NCBI GenBank assembly: GCA_916700875.1
Contig: CAKAKS010000068.1
Coordinates: 33,824,627-33,888,626 of the forward strand
Source of the DNA: Sebastes aleutianus
Taxonomy: Eukaryota > Chordata > Actinopteri > Perciformes > Sebastidae
DNA length: 64,000 nt
Reading direction: 5' to 3'
Position 1 is the first letter of the stretch, and every line of letters starts with the position of its first letter. Under the pieces are notes generated by a model. It searched no databases. It saw only the letters and a program-made list of their open reading frames with translations, and had not been told where the DNA came from. A program made the position numbers and the translations under genes. Below, piece by piece: positions 1 through 10,915 of the stretch.

Positions 1-282
1 CTCACTAGAACGTACTGTACGTTCATGCACAGTCAGCAAAAATGAAAACGATACAGAGAGGCTTTTTCTCTTTTCAACAAACCATCTTCAGCCGGAGGTT
101 CAGATTCTGCTTTCCATGGACATTCAAACTTTCAATCTGTAGTTTGACTAACTTATAAAATATGTGTTGCTACAGTTTATATGATCTAATAATAAGAATA
201 TGACTAACACCGATCCTGCCTGCCCTTCGCTTTATGGGGGACACTCAGGAGGTTGTAGTGACAGGAGGACATTTAATGTTTT

Positions 283-556
283 AATCAGAATCAGAAATAC
301 TTTATTTATCCCTGGGACGTTACAGTTGCTCTCATAAAAACAAAAAGAAATCTAAGAAAAAATAAAAAGGTAAATGATGTGCATAATGCTACAATATATA
401 ACACAATATATGTAGAGAAATATAAGTAAATATTAACAATAGAAATAAGAAATGAGAATATAAGAAATAAGCACAAACAAATGCATTAAGACATGCAATA
501 TATGATATATAACCAAGGTGCAAATAAGTAAATGCAAATGCTGAGAAGTGGGATCT
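283..556 (-). mobile_element. LINE/SINE 3'-end-like repeat with ATTCTG-type tail
   Basis: The left end reads AATCAGAATCAGAAATACTT followed by TATTTATCCCTGGG, the reverse complement of a very common fish retroelement 3' terminus (a poly ATTCTG tail after a GGGATAAATAAAG-like end). The body to the right is AT-rich and without a frame, as expected of a 3' UTR. I read it as a minus-strand retroelement 3' end, truncated where the TTAA element begins at 558. The exact LINE or SINE family cannot be fixed by eye. Confidence 0.55.
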
Positions 557-557
557 A

Positions 558-1133
558 TTAAAGGTACAATATGTAACAATGTACATGTATTAATCACTTT
601 GTATTGCCAATGTGTGAACGGATTGTAACGTAACTTGACCTATAGCAGCCTGTGGTCTATCTAAAGGACTCGGGCTGTTTTGCTGGGAAAATCCAAAGGA
701 TGTGACGTTTATGCCGCACTCCAGAGGGCCTTGCCTCTCTTCAGCTCCCCTAAAGCGCCAACAGTGTGTAGTTTACATAGGAAAATACTGTCTTGCGTGT
801 TTAACCTAAGGTTAGCCAGCTAACGTAGCTACGTGGCATGGATCTGCCGTTGTTTGTGTCGTAACGTTGAGCTGATGAAGTCATTTGCAAACTGCAAGCT
901 AGTTAGTATCATGGTCCAAATAAAATATAGCAACATTACATATCATTATCTGAGATATATGATTGTAATGTAAGGTCACGTCACTGTTTTGGCGATGCCC
1001 AGGATGCACGCGTTGACCTACGGAGCGCGAGCATGCACGCGAGCACGAACAACAGGATACTGACTGCAGTTCACTTAGTGGCCAAAGGTGTCATTAATAA
1101 CAATCATTTGAAAGTTACATATAGTACCTTTAA
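558..1133. mobile_element. Non-autonomous DNA transposon, TTAA-ended, long copy
   Basis: Left end TTAAAGGTACAATATGTAAC and the right end, reverse-complemented, TTAAAGGTACTATATGTAAC differ at one position, giving TIRs of about 20 bp. TTAA lies at both extremities, as in piggyBac-type insertions. Length is 576 bp with no transposase frame, so it must be mobilised in trans. The right 65 bp, reversed, matches the left part of 48475-48875 nearly base for base, so these are two copies of one family in opposite orientation. It abuts the retroelement end at 283-556. Confidence 0.8.
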
Positions 1134-2466
1134 GTGTGTTAAATATAAAGGATGGTATAAATATGAATTAAATAAGGATATGTACATATAAAATCTATTG
1201 CATGAATGCATTATAGATGACAGAAAGTATGGTATTAATAGGTATAAATAATAAGGAGGTCATTGTCACAATGGCCACTCTGGCTCAAGCCCTGCATATA
1301 TGCATTTAGGTATTATCACTGACTTATTTCTGCTGTAGATTGAAGCACATTTGCTCGCTGTAATTGTCCTAATGTCAGATAGATAGGAGGGAATACTGCA
1401 GATAAAAGGTTCAATTGTTCAATAGAGTTTCTACTTTGTGTCTGCTGGATAACCTGAAGGATGCAGACAGCTGATTTACAGAGAGAGAAGCAAGTAAACA
1501 TGTAGGTGTTTGTGTTTGCTAATCTAATCTAGAACCACATTTAGCCTCAGTAAGAAACCCAGTGTCTCTGTGTACACAACAACTGCCAGCATTGACTTCC
1601 CGTTGGAAACACTGCACCAGCCTGCAGAGAGGAAGAACACGTGTGGCTACTAAACGCGTAGGAAACTTAATTCTCTAGAAAATAACTTTGGAAGACTTTT
1701 CTTCATGCTCATAGCTGCTTTCCCAGACTGGAGAACATGTTGTCTTTACTTCAGGGCTCTGATGGAAGCTTATTCAACCACTGTGTTATGAAGTCCTGAT
1801 GGCAGATGGTATTGTGGATTTTGCTCAGTGCAGCGTCGCCGTCGTCTCCCTGGTGACTGACATGACCTCCTCTGCTCTGGAGCTGCCATCCACATTTATT
1901 ACGTTAATCTGGTTCAGAGAACTGGCTCGCACTGAAATCTCTGTCACTTTGCTCATGTATGTTTAACCCCCTTAACAGTTAGGGATGTTCAGCGGCAGAT
2001 AAAAAGTCAGCAGTAGCTGTCACATGGAAGTGGTGTACATCATCTGAAAGCTGGCAACCTGGAGATTAATTTGACATACAGCTCAGCACTGTGTGTGGGA
2101 TTGTGAGAGTGTACTGTATAAGGGTTTATAACATTATGATAGAAGTATATGATGGTCATCCCCATGCTCTATTATGTCTCATAAGTTGTTGCAGCAATTG
2201 TTTGGGTTGATACCATTTGTTACACAGATTTGGTGCTAAATTTAACCATTTTTTACCACTGGAGAATTGATAAAAATTATCAATAATCCCTCCAAAATAT
2301 CCCATTAAGACACCAAGACCTTGAGGAACACCATAGAAAAAGCCATGAAGTGACATTTTGGAGATTTCTGCAAGAATTGCATTTTTTTCGGCGATTGGAT
2401 GGCGAGCACTTCTGTTGTGTAAACTGCTCAGAAACCCCCTTATTGTCAATCTAGCTAGGAAAGCCA
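1134..2466. other. No gene recognised
   Basis: Unique-looking AT-rich sequence. A 103-codon minus-strand frame at 2156-2467 has no recognisable motif, and its start falls at the edge of the 38-bp minisatellite. I do not count it as a gene. No splice-flanked exon stood out. Confidence 0.5.
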
Positions 2467-2689
2467 TCCATCTTCTGAATGCTCTAGGTCTCTAGTCTGA
2501 TCCATCCATCCTCTGAATGCTCTAGATCTCTAGTTTGATCCATCCATCCTCTGAATGCTCTAGGTCTCTAGTCTGATCCATCCATCCTCTGAATGCTCTA
2601 GGTCTCTAGTTTGATCCATCCATCCTCTGAATGCTCTAGGTCTCTAGTTTGATCCATCCATCCTCTGAATGCTCTAGGTCTCTAGTTTG
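2467..2689. repeat. 38-bp minisatellite, about 6 copies
   Basis: Copies begin near 2467 (shortened), 2501, 2539, 2577, 2615 and 2653. Each contains CCATCCTCTGAATGCTCTAG followed by a TCTCTAGTxTGAT block. Copies differ by one to three substitutions. The array ends directly at the transposon fragment starting at 2690. Confidence 0.9.
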
Positions 2690-3185
2690 TGGCTGTAAAG
2701 TTTCATCAGACTGTGATTATCCTAGAGGTCACCAAAGGTCATTTTATACAGTGAGGTCACAAACAAAAGACTGTTTAGGGACCCCAGTATGCAGAAATAT
2801 TCAAACACACCATTTTAGAATAAGAGAAAATAACACATTTATACTGCATTCAAAAAACGGCATGAGTTCTGCCCCAAACTGCATGTGATTATCATAAAGT
2901 GGGCATGTCTGTAAAGGGGAGACTCGTGGGTACCCATAGAACCCATTTACATTCACATATCTGGAGGTCAGAGGTCAAGGGGCCCTTTGAAAATGGCCAT
3001 GGCAGTTTTTCCTTGCCAAATTTCAGCCTCACTTTGTAGCGTCATTTAGCCTCCTTCCTGACTAGTATGTAAGCTAGTATGGCATGGTTGGTACCGATGG
3101 ATTCTTTAAGTTTTCTAGTTTCATATGATATCAGTATCTTCACTCTAGCTTGAAATCCGAGCCTGCTACAACCTCTGAAATATAG
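2690..3185 (-). mobile_element. Fragment of GGGCTGTCAA-family DNA transposon (or its composite)
   Basis: The stretch from about 2870 to 3150 is the reverse complement of 58190-58455. Shared landmarks include TGATTATCATAAAGTGGGCA, GGGGAGACTCGTGGGTACCC, GAGGTCAGAGGTCAAGGGG and the TTGGTACCGATGGATTCTTT segment. In the 58-kb copy the element begins AGGGCTGTCAAAG, so this is an internal, end-less fragment in the opposite direction. The part before 2870 may be a neighbouring repeat commonly joined to this one in fish. No coding potential. Confidence 0.7.
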
Positions 3186-3350
3186 AATTATTATTATTCT
3201 CATAATATTAAAAAAAAAAATCCCGTAAAGTTATGACTTTATTCTCGTAATATTACAATTTTTTTTCTCGTAAAGTTATGACTTTATTTTCAAAATCTCC
3301 ATTTTTTTCGCTCAATGTGGTCCTAATACTCCGTAGTACATTGTCTCTTT
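3186..3350. repeat. Degenerate TTATTCTCGTAAAGTTATGAC-type repeat
   Basis: Alternating near-copies of TCTCGTAAAGTTATGACTTT and TTCTCGTAATATTAC are separated by A and T runs. The stretch ends in AATGTGGTCCTAATACTCCG. The pattern matches a dispersed fish repeat made of tandem palindromic short units. Confidence 0.6.
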
Positions 3351-4734
3351 GGCCCTCACTGCATTAGACTTCTATACTATATACTTAGACTATAAACTGT
3401 GTTACCTTCATCACAATGATCACATGTTTTGCGGCTCCAGACAGATTTTTCCAGATAGTTTTTTTCCTAAAATGTCTCTTTTGATAGTAAAGGTTGCTGA
3501 CCCCTTCTCTACATCTTGGGCTTAAAAACAACCTTCTAAAAACATGATATTATCAACACAGTGCATTGACATAAAGGTCAAAACAACGCTGTTTTCTTAT
3601 GTCATGAAAAGCTGACATTTTAGAGATACATGGTTTCCATTGGACAGTAGTGGATATTTCATTGTGCAGATGAAATTGAAGCCTTTTTTTCTGTGTGCGC
3701 TGGAGCTCTCGTAGCACATTACACCACCGCTGGTTCAATTCCCCCTGGAGGGCGCCGTAAAACGTATGCACTCAACGAAGTGCGAGGTGTCCCAGATGAA
3801 AGCGTCCATTAAACTCTCTATGAATACCCTCCTATATTATGTGTCATTACGCTGTTTCAAAGCAGAGAGTTTGAGGTGTTTAACTGCTGTTTTTAGGCTT
3901 ATTTAGTAACTCAGTTGACCACATGTCATATATCACATCATCTGTAGCTAAATGTCCATATTTTCACTGCTGTGGGGAAACGAACGGCTCTATTTGCATG
4001 ACAGTGTGTCTTTATAGCTCCGCCGAGGACGAGAGTAGAGAAGTTTAATGGCACTCATCGTAATGCTGTCTTTAATCATTCATGATTCACCTTTCTATAC
4101 ACATTACTGAATATTTTAAAACCCACTTTTATGGTTTGAATCATCTGTCAAGAGGCCTGGCTGTAGGTAGAAGATCCTAGTTGTGTGTGTGGCTGTTGGG
4201 AAGTGTTTGGAGCCAAGCTGTTGTGTTTGAAGGCATTTGGTTTACACAATACTGGATCCTGTAGGTAGCTATCCGTCACGCCATGTGTCATCAGCAGAAT
4301 GCAAAGTTGCCTCCTGGTGAGGCGAGCCGTGCGTTCAGCGGTACAAACGTGTGTATTGTAGGGATGGATATTGTTTCACATTTACATACTGGTGCAAATA
4401 TAATATCTGAGTTTTGCTCCTGATACCTCGTCTCTCAGAGCCAGAACTATCTCCACAGCGCTGTGGAGAAAGAAAGACACATTATCAATCTGCTACAGGG
4501 GAAAAAACAAAAAAAGAAACTTCTGGATTTTTTGTATTTCTTTAAACCAATCACAATCGTCTTTGGCGACGCTCAGCACAGGAAGTAGTGATGGTGCCCT
4601 TCTAAATAGATAACGCAGATAGTGTGAGATACGTGGCCAATAGCAGACTTATACCCACAGTCAGACAACCCGATACCAGACAACACTCTTTCACTATCTT
4701 ACTTTTACAAAATCTGTAAACTAAACTTCACAAA
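3351..4734. other. No gene recognised
   Basis: Mostly unique sequence. Positions 3424-3506, ending AAAGGTTGCTGACCCCT, resemble the terminus of a hAT-type repeat, but no partner end was found. Frames are short and featureless. Confidence 0.4.
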
Positions 4735-5725
4735 TGCATCAGTGTTTAATGTTCTTTAACAGTCGTACTCAATCACTTTGGCTCATTTTTCAAAACAGTC
4801 TTAACACTCTCCAAACAGGAAGTGCAATTGTCACAATTGTTTGATCACAACTCTATTGCATGTCTGCAAAAGGTAGTAACTCACCCACAACATTTTATTC
4901 ATGCTTCAAAACCGAGTTATTGTGTCAGTATATTTGTCAACGCCACCAAAATTAAAAGTTGTTTGTCTTCGTGCCAGCCGTAGCTACCAAAATGTTTAGA
5001 TGCTATTTTCACCACGGCACTAAACCCTGGAAATGTTTCTTATATACAAGTCTCAGTTTTGTTCTACTTGTTTGTTGACAATAACCACTTCCTGTACTAT
5101 AATGTCAGTTTTGTCTTGCTGAATGCTATCATGTATCGATTCCCATTTCAACAGTAGGTCAACGTTTATGGGAAAAGTCAATACTGTAGTGCAGAGAATA
5201 AGAATATGCACACATGCGTTCATACAGTACATTTATTTGTGTAGCAATGTGTCACATGTACTGTAAACAGAACATTCACCTTTGATCTTTCATTTGAAGA
5301 CACATACAGTGAACAGAAAATTTGACTCAAAATGACATCAATGCCAAAAATCAAACCAGCAACAATGAAAGAACCTACTGTAGTTTAGTAAAATAACAAC
5401 TCCTCACAGCACGTAACAACATGTCATAGATATTTATGGAATATACATGTCTGTCTGACAGATTCTGACGACTAAACGGATCATTTTACATGTGATGGCT
5501 CAAAAGATGAAAGCAGGTTTAGAAGTTGTGAGAATCAACTCATCACTGTTGATCAGCAAGACGTGCATGTTTTTTTTATGCAAATTGTAGACAATTGTAC
5601 TGAGAAATTCGGATCTGTTGCGAACGACAAACTAATTGTTCAGAGACTTGAGCTCATTGTTTCTCATTCGAGAACTGAGCCAAAGCGAATGAGAAAAACC
5701 TGTAACACGAATACAAGACATTAAC
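4735..5725. mobile_element. Possible old DNA transposon remnant
   Basis: A segment near 4771 (CACTTTGGCTCATTTTTC) is repeated in inverted, diverged form near 5664-5690 (GAGAACTGAGCCAAAGCG). This gives imperfect inverted ends about 0.9 kb apart. The interior is A/T-rich with no transposase motif. The reading rests on this one inverted pair and on a general resemblance to fish repeats, so it is weak. Confidence 0.3.
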
Positions 5726-7005
5726 CTGAAGTTATGTTCAATGCATATTTTATCAAAAGACGAATAAATAATGTGGCAAAGCGTTTCACTTTCACTTTTG
5801 GTGCTTGTTGTTTCGTCATCTTTGCCTGTAGTTTTCATGAGAATGGTCTTTGCCTCATTCTCGTTGACCTTTGCCCCACTTCTTTCTGTCTGCAACACGA
5901 GAAAGTAGAACGTTGTCACTTATATTGATGTTCAATTGTTCATTATATTTTCAATACCAGGTTCTGGATGAGTTGTTTTGCTGCACTGGCAACCCTCCCG
6001 GTCCATTAGAAACCAGAGCCCAGTTACATATCGATCATGGAATCACTTTCCCATCTTCCTCAGCTCCTCCACTGAAGGTCAGAGGGATTCCCCAGGCGCT
6101 TTGGAAAGACTTAGGCAGAGCTGTTGGCATTGAGTTGGACTTGGCATGAGAGTAAAAACTCTGCTTCAGTGGATTCCAGATTTGTTCCTCCTATCAGCCT
6201 CAGTGGTTGCTGTAATCTTTAGGGATGTGTTTTATCATCGCTCTCTTTTTTATTGCAGCTCTGATGGAGATGTTATTTCAGTTAATTACATTTAAGTTGT
6301 ATCATTTTATAACTACTTTTACCCTAAATTGAACCAATCCCTCATAATTACTCACTTCACCCTCAGGGATCGATACATTAACTTTGTTCTCATCAAATCT
6401 TAACTTTATTTTCCTCGTAAATAAATGGTTGGTTTCCTGCCGATGTGCAGCAGACAAGATGATCAACCAGCCACAAGATGTGCCTGCAGGTCATTTCCCA
6501 TCCACATTACAACCTTAGTGAAGAGCAGACCGCTCTTAGAGAGGCCTTTAGTGGCATTTGTGTTTCATTAGAATCAGCAGAGAAGACAGATTGTAGAGGG
6601 ATTCTGTATCTGACTCTATTCACTCTGGAGTTGTGTGTTTAGTGGATGGAGACACTTTTGGTTGTAAGACCAGCCTGGTTTCACCTATTCATACTTCAGT
6701 GTTGTACTTTAAATTGTATTTGGGTGCCTGCCTGTATCATTTCATATGGACAACAACTGCAATCATTGAAGGGATTTTAAACATTCAAAACCACAAACAT
6801 GACTATAGATGTCATGCCCATGATCCACTTTACTCACCAGACAATAAGCCTCAGAGCTCCTGCTATGAGACATTTCTGTTAAAGGTGAAATGAACATCAT
6901 GTCATAGGCTTAAGCTGGCTGTCTGGAGCTTTACAACACTCAGAGTCTTGAGTTTTGGCCAGATATCCTAAAAATGGTTTGAACTGGAAATGAAACTTGT
7001 TGGTG
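5726..7005. other. No gene recognised
   Basis: The frame at 5871-6149 is preceded by a plausible acceptor (TTTCAATACCAG at about 5949-5960) and has a GC-richer body, but no donor was seen at its end and the peptide was not recognised. I leave it uncalled. The rest is AT-rich and unremarkable. Confidence 0.4.
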
Positions 7006-7695
7006 TAGGGTTGGGCGATGTGGCCAAAGTCTTCTCTCCCGATATAGATCATTTCATATCTCGATAACGATATATATGTAATTTAATAATTAATTAGTCT
7101 ATATGAATTAACCACATGGTAAAGCCTGTTGTTGTATACTCCTGTATGAATTAAATAGTTGACAAATATAGAGTATTTTCTCATTTCAACAACTTGAGTG
7201 CAAAATGGCCAAAATGGAGATGGCCGGATGGAAACGATCTGTCTTAGTTAACGTGATAACCTATTAACACTAATTTGTTTTAATGGCACTCATTTCTTAA
7301 ACTCATTAACGCAACTTGCAGTTTTTAGGTTCGAGCTAAGGAGGTTATGATTTGAGCATATTTTGTTTATGCTAAATGCAGTACCTGTGAGGGTTTCTGG
7401 ACAATATTTGTCATTTTTTTGTGTCGGTAATTGCTTTTCAATAATAATTATGTACATAGATTTGCATAAAATAAGCATATTTGCCCACTCCCATGTTGGT
7501 AAAAACTTGAAAAATCTCCCCTTAAGTTACATTTTGAACAGGTAAAAAATGTGTGATTAATTTGCGATTAATTGTGATAACCTAAACCTTGTAATAATTA
7601 AATATTTTAATTGATTGAAAGCCCTAAGAAAAATATATACGATAGACATTTGTATACCGTTTTGACGATATATATCATCACATTGCCCAGCCCTA
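7006..7695. mobile_element. hAT-like TIR element (TAGGGTTGGGCGATGTG ends), carrying an insertion
   Basis: Left end TAGGGTTGGGCGATGTG and right end, reversed, TAGGGCTGGGCAATGTG match at 15 of 17 positions. The inner flanks are rich in ATATCG/CGATAT motifs, as in dispersed fish elements of this type. The adjacent 8-mers TGTTGGTG and GTTAGGTG agree at 5 of 8 positions, a decayed candidate for the 8-bp target duplication of hAT elements. A second element occupies about 7234-7626. No transposase frame. Confidence 0.65.
7234..7626 (+). mobile_element. GGGCTGTCAA-family element nested in the 7006-7695 element
   Basis: The left end is decayed (CTGTCTTAGTTAACG, compared with CTGTCAAAGTTAA at 58140). 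The right end is TTGATTGAAAGCCCTA. The right half matches 20160-20235 and 20706-20787 (TCTGGACAATATTTGTCATT, GTGCGATTAATTTGCGATTA-like). The element is internally deleted. It interrupts the outer element between the outer left flank and its CGATATATATCATCACATTG right flank. Confidence 0.65.
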
Positions 7696-8744
7696 GTTAG
7701 GTGCAACTTGTATCAGTAACGTCATGTGTCTGTTTCAGACACAGAACTCCATCTCAAACATCCTCTCATGAAGAACAACTTCACACAACTGCAGCACAGA
7801 CATCCAGCCACACCGCTGAAAACTGACTCCTTTCCAAAGATAATTGCATACTCTACTTAATCCCATTATCTTATTGATGCCAGGCAGACCTTATTTATCA
7901 TCTAGCATTGTGATAATGCATCTCTCATCCACTCCAGCAGAGCCTCATGTTGTACAATGTAAAGTCAGTGAGTGAAGTTCTCCCTGAACAGTGTCAGTAT
8001 GCATTGTCGCTTGGGCATGTATTCCTGTCTGATTTATAACCAGGAATCAAACAAGGTGGGGTTGGTGGTTTGTCCTGTATACATGACAAAGGGTAACTGC
8101 ACATGTGTCTCTTGTTTTGCCTCATTACATCTGGCTTTGTTGCACCTGTTAGGGGGGCAGGTTCTGCCCACATTCAACCTGAACAGAGAGCTAATCCTCC
8201 AGAATACCCGAAGGTGTTGCTGCCCTGTTGGATTTACAGTGTTACAGCATCCTCACATCTCAGCAGAGAACTCGGTGAGTGGAATGTTATCAGAACTGAA
8301 ACAAATATAATAGACATTAAGAAGGGTTGTTGTTTGAGGGTGGGGCCTTAGGAGCTCCTGTTGTTGTTTGACCCCCAACAGCGTTCTGTTTGAAGTGTTA
8401 GTTTGAAGTTTTTGGCCGCTGTACTTCAGTTGCATTTCACTGGTCTTGCTGTGATCGAACGTGTCTTGAGTCGAACCCACAAATCAGACGGTGCTATGTT
8501 ACGTCCACGAACCAGTGAGCAGCAACAGGAAGTCTCAGGGATGTTAAGTGAGACTGCAGAGGAAGGCCGGAGCCACGACCGGCAGCTAATCCAGCAGCAT
8601 CTGTTCGGTCCAGCCAGCTGCAGCAGAGAGGCCCGGCAGGTAGAGGGTTAACGTGTCAGAGAGCCAGACCAGTCCGCGCCATACCGAAGCAGACAATTAC
8701 CTTTCCAGCTTAGCCCCTGATCCAACTATAATGAGGCCCACTGG
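7696..8744. other. No gene recognised
   Basis: Overlapping short frames at 7972-8651 are unrelated to any family I recognise. A GTGAGT follows 8273 but no coherent upstream exon could be defended. Confidence 0.4.
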
Positions 8745-9300
8745 TCTGTTTATCCCGCATCTATCCCTCCATCCTGTCCTCTTGCTGCGCTCCATCTCTC
8801 AGCATCCCCCCTTCATCCTTGCATCCCTCTTCTCTGGATCCCTCCATCCATCTGTCACCTCTACATTCTTCCTTCCTGACGTTCCTTTAAAAGTTTGGTT
8901 CTCTTCTTCTCATCCTTCAGTTTCCTGTTTTCTTTTTTCCTCTCTGGCTTTCTCCTCTCCTTCTTCTCTCCCCTCTTCACTTCACCTCTTTCAACTCAAT
9001 CTTCCCCTGTCACCTGTCCTCCACCTCTGCCCCACCACCTTCCTCCGTCCATCCGTCAGACTTTCATCTCCGCTGACCTCTGTGCATCTAACCTCTTGCC
9101 TCCTCGCCGTGTTTCTCCTCCTCATTGAGCCCGGCCTTCATCCCTCCCTCCATCCTTCACGCTCCCTCACGGTGTCCTCCACCTCACATTTACCCCTTTA
9201 ACATCTCCTCCCCTCTCCTCCCTGTCTCTCCCTGACCCCTCAGTTACCTCCTCCCGGCCCCATCTCCTCATCTTTCCCTCTCCTCCTGCTCTCGTCTTGA
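8745..9300. repeat. Pyrimidine-rich tract on the plus strand
   Basis: About 550 bp dominated by C and T (TCC, CTC and TTC words). The 182-codon frame at 8653-9201 is a by-product: it translates to Ser/Leu/Pro/Phe-rich low-complexity sequence with no domain. Such tracts can form triplex (H-DNA) structures. Confidence 0.7.
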
Positions 9301-10305
9301 CCTCTCCAGTCTCCAGCCATAAGTATCATTACCATGTCATCCCTCTTTCCTCTCCACCTCTCATCTCTACTTCACTGCCGTCATGATTGTCATTACAGGA
9401 GAGGTTAAAGATCCTATCATTGCTCTAAATGTCACACAGAAACATATATGCTCCTCTCACATCATCGATGCTTGTTTCTGGCACAATTCCCCAGAGCCGT
9501 GTGTGCTCATAATGGTAATGACTCTGCTGTTTGTACAAGTCCACGATGTGTGTTTGTTGATCCTGATGTAGTCTCAGTAATAATCCCTGATGCATCGTGC
9601 ATGGCAGTGTGGGCAGAAATAGCACTGGCTGTTTGGGCTGATAGAGTCCGTGGCGCTGTCTAGAAATAATTCTCAGACGGTGGAATGAGGCCAGAGCCGG
9701 CTGACCCCATTAGAACAACCTTACAACTCATTGTGAAGGGGCCCGCCGCTGATCGACAAGGCAACGCTCACCTCTGCCTGACTAATGGCTCCGGACTGGC
9801 AGCCTGTCTGTGGTCCCGGCCAGATGGGCCTAAAGACAGAAGCATGGCTGTACAAGAGGCACAATTATGCTGCATTACCTACAAAAAAAAAATCCATTCT
9901 GTGCTAATATGAAAATGGCCACAGTCACACCTGCGCTGCTATATCTGTCTGCTTGTTTTTGTGGTTGCAATGTTTATTTTGGAAGATTTCCATTCTGGTT
10001 TCGGAGCCTGGCAGGCAGGTGTCGGGGGTTACAATGATAATCTGTGTCTACAAATTAGTGCTTTTGAATTGGTGTCAAGTTATTGTAGTGAACTTACACA
10101 TTGTTGCGGCTGCTACAGGCTGGCAGCTGTGGAGTTGGCGTGCCTACAGATACTGGATTCATTCCTTCGTAAAGAACATCACAAGGTTAGAACAAACATT
10201 ACATCCTCTGCTTCTCTACGCTGAACATCTCAATGAGCTAAACAAACTGTTGCTTAAAAATATATACTTAAAACCACCTTTCTGTTATCTTTGACATCCT
10301 TTATA
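9301..10305. other. No gene recognised; GC-richer block 9660-9850
   Basis: The 9660-9850 stretch (GGCCAGAGCCGGCTGACC onward) is more GC-rich and complex than its surroundings and could be a conserved non-coding element. Only an interspecies alignment could show that. No exon is supported. Confidence 0.35.
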
Positions 10306-10420
10306 CGAGCCGGTCATTGTTGTGAAAGAATCCCCGACACAGTGATGCTGCGCCCCGACGCGAGGTGGAGGGGTCTGTCATCGCCCTGAAGGGGTTTCTT
10401 TCACAACAATGACCCGCTAG
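10306..10420. repeat. Inverted repeat, about 29-bp arms, 55-bp loop
   Basis: Arm 1 is 10306-10335 and arm 2 is 10391-10420. The paired core GGTCATTGTTGTGAAAGAA is perfect and the outer bases nearly so. It would fold into a stable hairpin in single-stranded DNA or RNA. The loop is GC-rich. Confidence 0.85.
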
Positions 10421-10516
10421 CTGTACATTATCCCGCTTATTACACTGCTACTTACTTAAGAAATCAATATTTTGATGCAAAAACAGTCCGCCAGAGTCTG
10501 ACATCAGAGCTGCGCC

Positions 10517-10834
10517 CATAGCAACGGTCTGTTATACATAACAACAGTCTGTTATACATAACAACAGTCTGTTATACATAGCAACGGTCTGTTATACATA
10601 ACAATGGTCTGTTATACATAACAACGGTCTGTTATACATAGCAACGGTCTGTTATACATAGCAACGGTCTGTTATACACAGCAACAGTCTTTATACATAG
10701 CAATGGTCTGTTATACATAGCAACGGTCTGTTATACATAACAGTCTGTTATACATAGCAACGGTCTGTTATACATAGCAACGGTCTGTTATACATAGCAA
10801 CGGTCTGTTATACATAGCAACGGTCTGTAATACA
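10517..10834. repeat. 20-bp minisatellite, about 16 copies
   Basis: Unit GCAACGGTCTGTTATACATA, with GCAACGG/ACAACAG/GCAATGG variants in a mosaic order. One unit is a base short near 10690 and another is shortened near 10740. The last unit leads into an 11-bp inverted repeat at 10821-10831 and 10838-10848 (CGGTCTGTAAT/ATTACAGACCG). Confidence 0.95.
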
Positions 10835-10915
10835 GAAATTACAGACCGCAGAGCGCCGTGATTGTCCAATCAGAATCGAGTATTCAACACAGCCGTGTAA
10901 TAAATGACAAATAGT

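Larger units (their letters stand above)
10306..10915. mobile_element. Composite interspersed element: hairpin end, 20-bp minisatellite, CCAATCAG-type tail
   Basis: Three blocks lie in order. First is an inverted repeat with arms 10306-10335 and 10391-10420, matching GGTCATTGTTGTGAAAGAA to its complement. Second is a 20-bp minisatellite. Third is a tail at 10848-10905 containing TGTCCAATCAGAATCGAG and GCCGTGTAATAA, which I associate with a dispersed fish repeat. I treat the three as one element of unknown class because this order recurs in my recollection of fish repeats. No coding capacity. Confidence 0.55.

Noticed and set aside
2156..2467. 103-codon minus-strand frame containing GVPQG
   Set aside because: GVPQG recalls a reverse-transcriptase motif, but the following residues do not fit an RT domain and no other RT motif is nearby.
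5949..6149. Possible exon after TTTCAATACCAG
   Set aside because: The open frame runs to a stop with no donor and the peptide is not recognised. Kept only as a note.
8653..9201. 182-codon plus-strand open frame
   Set aside because: It lies in a pyrimidine-rich tract. The translation is Ser/Leu/Pro/Phe low complexity with no domain, and similar frames appear in every such tract of the window.
10517..10834. CRISPR-like array from evenly spaced 20-bp repeats
   Set aside because: Units are contiguous with no unique spacers, so it is a minisatellite. The surrounding DNA is vertebrate.
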